Shown here piece after piece: positions 63,718-64,000 of a stretch of 64,000 bases of DNA. This DNA comes from Streptococcus viridans (lineage in GTDB: Bacteria; Bacillota; Bacilli; Lactobacillales; Streptococcaceae), in NCBI RefSeq assembly GCF_900636365.1, contig NZ_LR134266.1:819501-883500 (forward strand). Direction: 5' to 3'. The position numbers and the translations under genes were made by a program. Below the pieces are notes generated by a model. The model did no database searches and had not been told where the DNA came from. It worked only from the letters and a program-made list of their open reading frames with translations. Position 1 is the stretch's first letter. Each line of letters begins with the position of its first letter.

Positions 63718-64000
63718 ATGATGCGCTTTGCTCTCCTCGTAAGAGGAATCAATGTTGGCGGCAAAAACAAAGTGGTCATGGCTCAACTTCGTCAAGAATT
63801 GACGGAGCTGGGATTGGAACAAGTGGAAACCTACATCAACAGTGGCAATATCTTCTTTACGACAGATCTTTCTCGATCTCAGTTAGTAGAGTGCCTGTCG
63901 ACCTTCTTTGAGAATCACTATCCCTTCATTCAGTGCTTTTCTCTCCTGAGTCGTGAAGACTATGAAGCAGAATGTGCAAACCTACCGCAATGGTGGACAG
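63718..64000 (+). CDS. DUF1697 protein, 5' part (runs off the window)
   Basis: The frame opens at ATG 63718 (or 63721), 1 base after deoB, and stays open to the window end. The translated start RFALLVRGINVGGKNKVVMA, followed by LRQELTELGLEQVETYINSG, is the DUF1697 family signature. Function of the family is unknown. It is probably co-transcribed with deoB. Confidence 0.88.
   Translation, partial: MMRFALLVRGINVGGKNKVVMAQLRQELTELGLEQVETYINSGNIFFTTDLSRSQLVECLSTFFENHYPFIQCFSLLSREDYEAECANLPQWWT

Overview
The window reads as a low-GC Gram-positive chromosome, most likely an oral Streptococcus of the sanguinis/mitis/parasanguinis type. The basis is gene content and order: the L21-Prp-L27 block with an N-terminally extended L27, a LysR gene next to lspA-rluD, flavodoxin/chorismate mutase/CLC/L19 in a row, an acyl-ACP thioesterase after hemW, pepV, and a dTDP-rhamnose set lacking rmlD. 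Promoters are mostly extended -10 (TGnTATAAT) types. The species call is inference. No phage, IS element, CRISPR array or origin was seen.

Layout. 1-3789: end of an unidentified gene, apt, metA (with a MET-box), dnaD and a membrane-anchored GDPD-like protein. 4109-9244: add against yghU, then trmK-Nif3-FAD oxidoreductase and a ZIP transporter gene reduced by an internal in-frame deletion. 9337-12048: rmlA-rmlC-rmlB (dTDP-rhamnose for cell-wall polysaccharide). 12132-15821: two surface or exported proteins, then the cysteine desulfurase-thiI pair for tRNA 4-thiouridine. 15950-22228: a gluconeogenic module of ppdK facing a CcpN-like repressor, the PPDK kinase/phosphorylase and a class III FBPase. 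22416-25906: L21 leader, rplU-prp-rpmA, a MetR/MtaR-type LysR regulator, lspA and rluD. 26054-29239: proB-proA-proC. 29528-31302: an ABC-F gene behind what looks like a ribosome-controlled attenuator with a 3-codon leader peptide. 31370-36302: hemW, fat and four membrane or HAD genes. 36702-40192: uvrC between orphan immunity-like genes. 40329-46579: a frameshifted phosphoesterase, a nitroreductase with an early stop, pepV, a UDG-family protein, a ProXp-ala-type deacylase and a rhodanese. 46678-52187: envelope proteins with low-complexity repeats, an LdcB-type carboxypeptidase and L31B. 52367-56131: nrnA, flavodoxin, chorismate mutase, CLC fluoride-type antiporter, L19 and tRNA-Arg(CCU). 56477-59070: AT-rich remnant of a polymorphic-toxin locus with orphan immunity genes. 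59310-64000: prsW-like protease, mnmE, rpiA, deoB and the start of a DUF1697 gene.

Two dispersed non-coding repeat families stand out. One has three 179-bp copies, each folding into three hairpins, at the 3' ends of genes; one copy supplies the stop codon of its neighbour. The other has three ~130-152-bp copies with a closing stem, three internal hairpins and a conserved CATG...GCTGRCGTCC segment, and its stems are kept while their sequences change. Both look like undercatalogued elements, although novelty could not be tested here. Gene decay is a second theme: ZIP, nitroreductase, phosphoesterase, a DUF4304-like immunity gene and a toxin gene are all broken.
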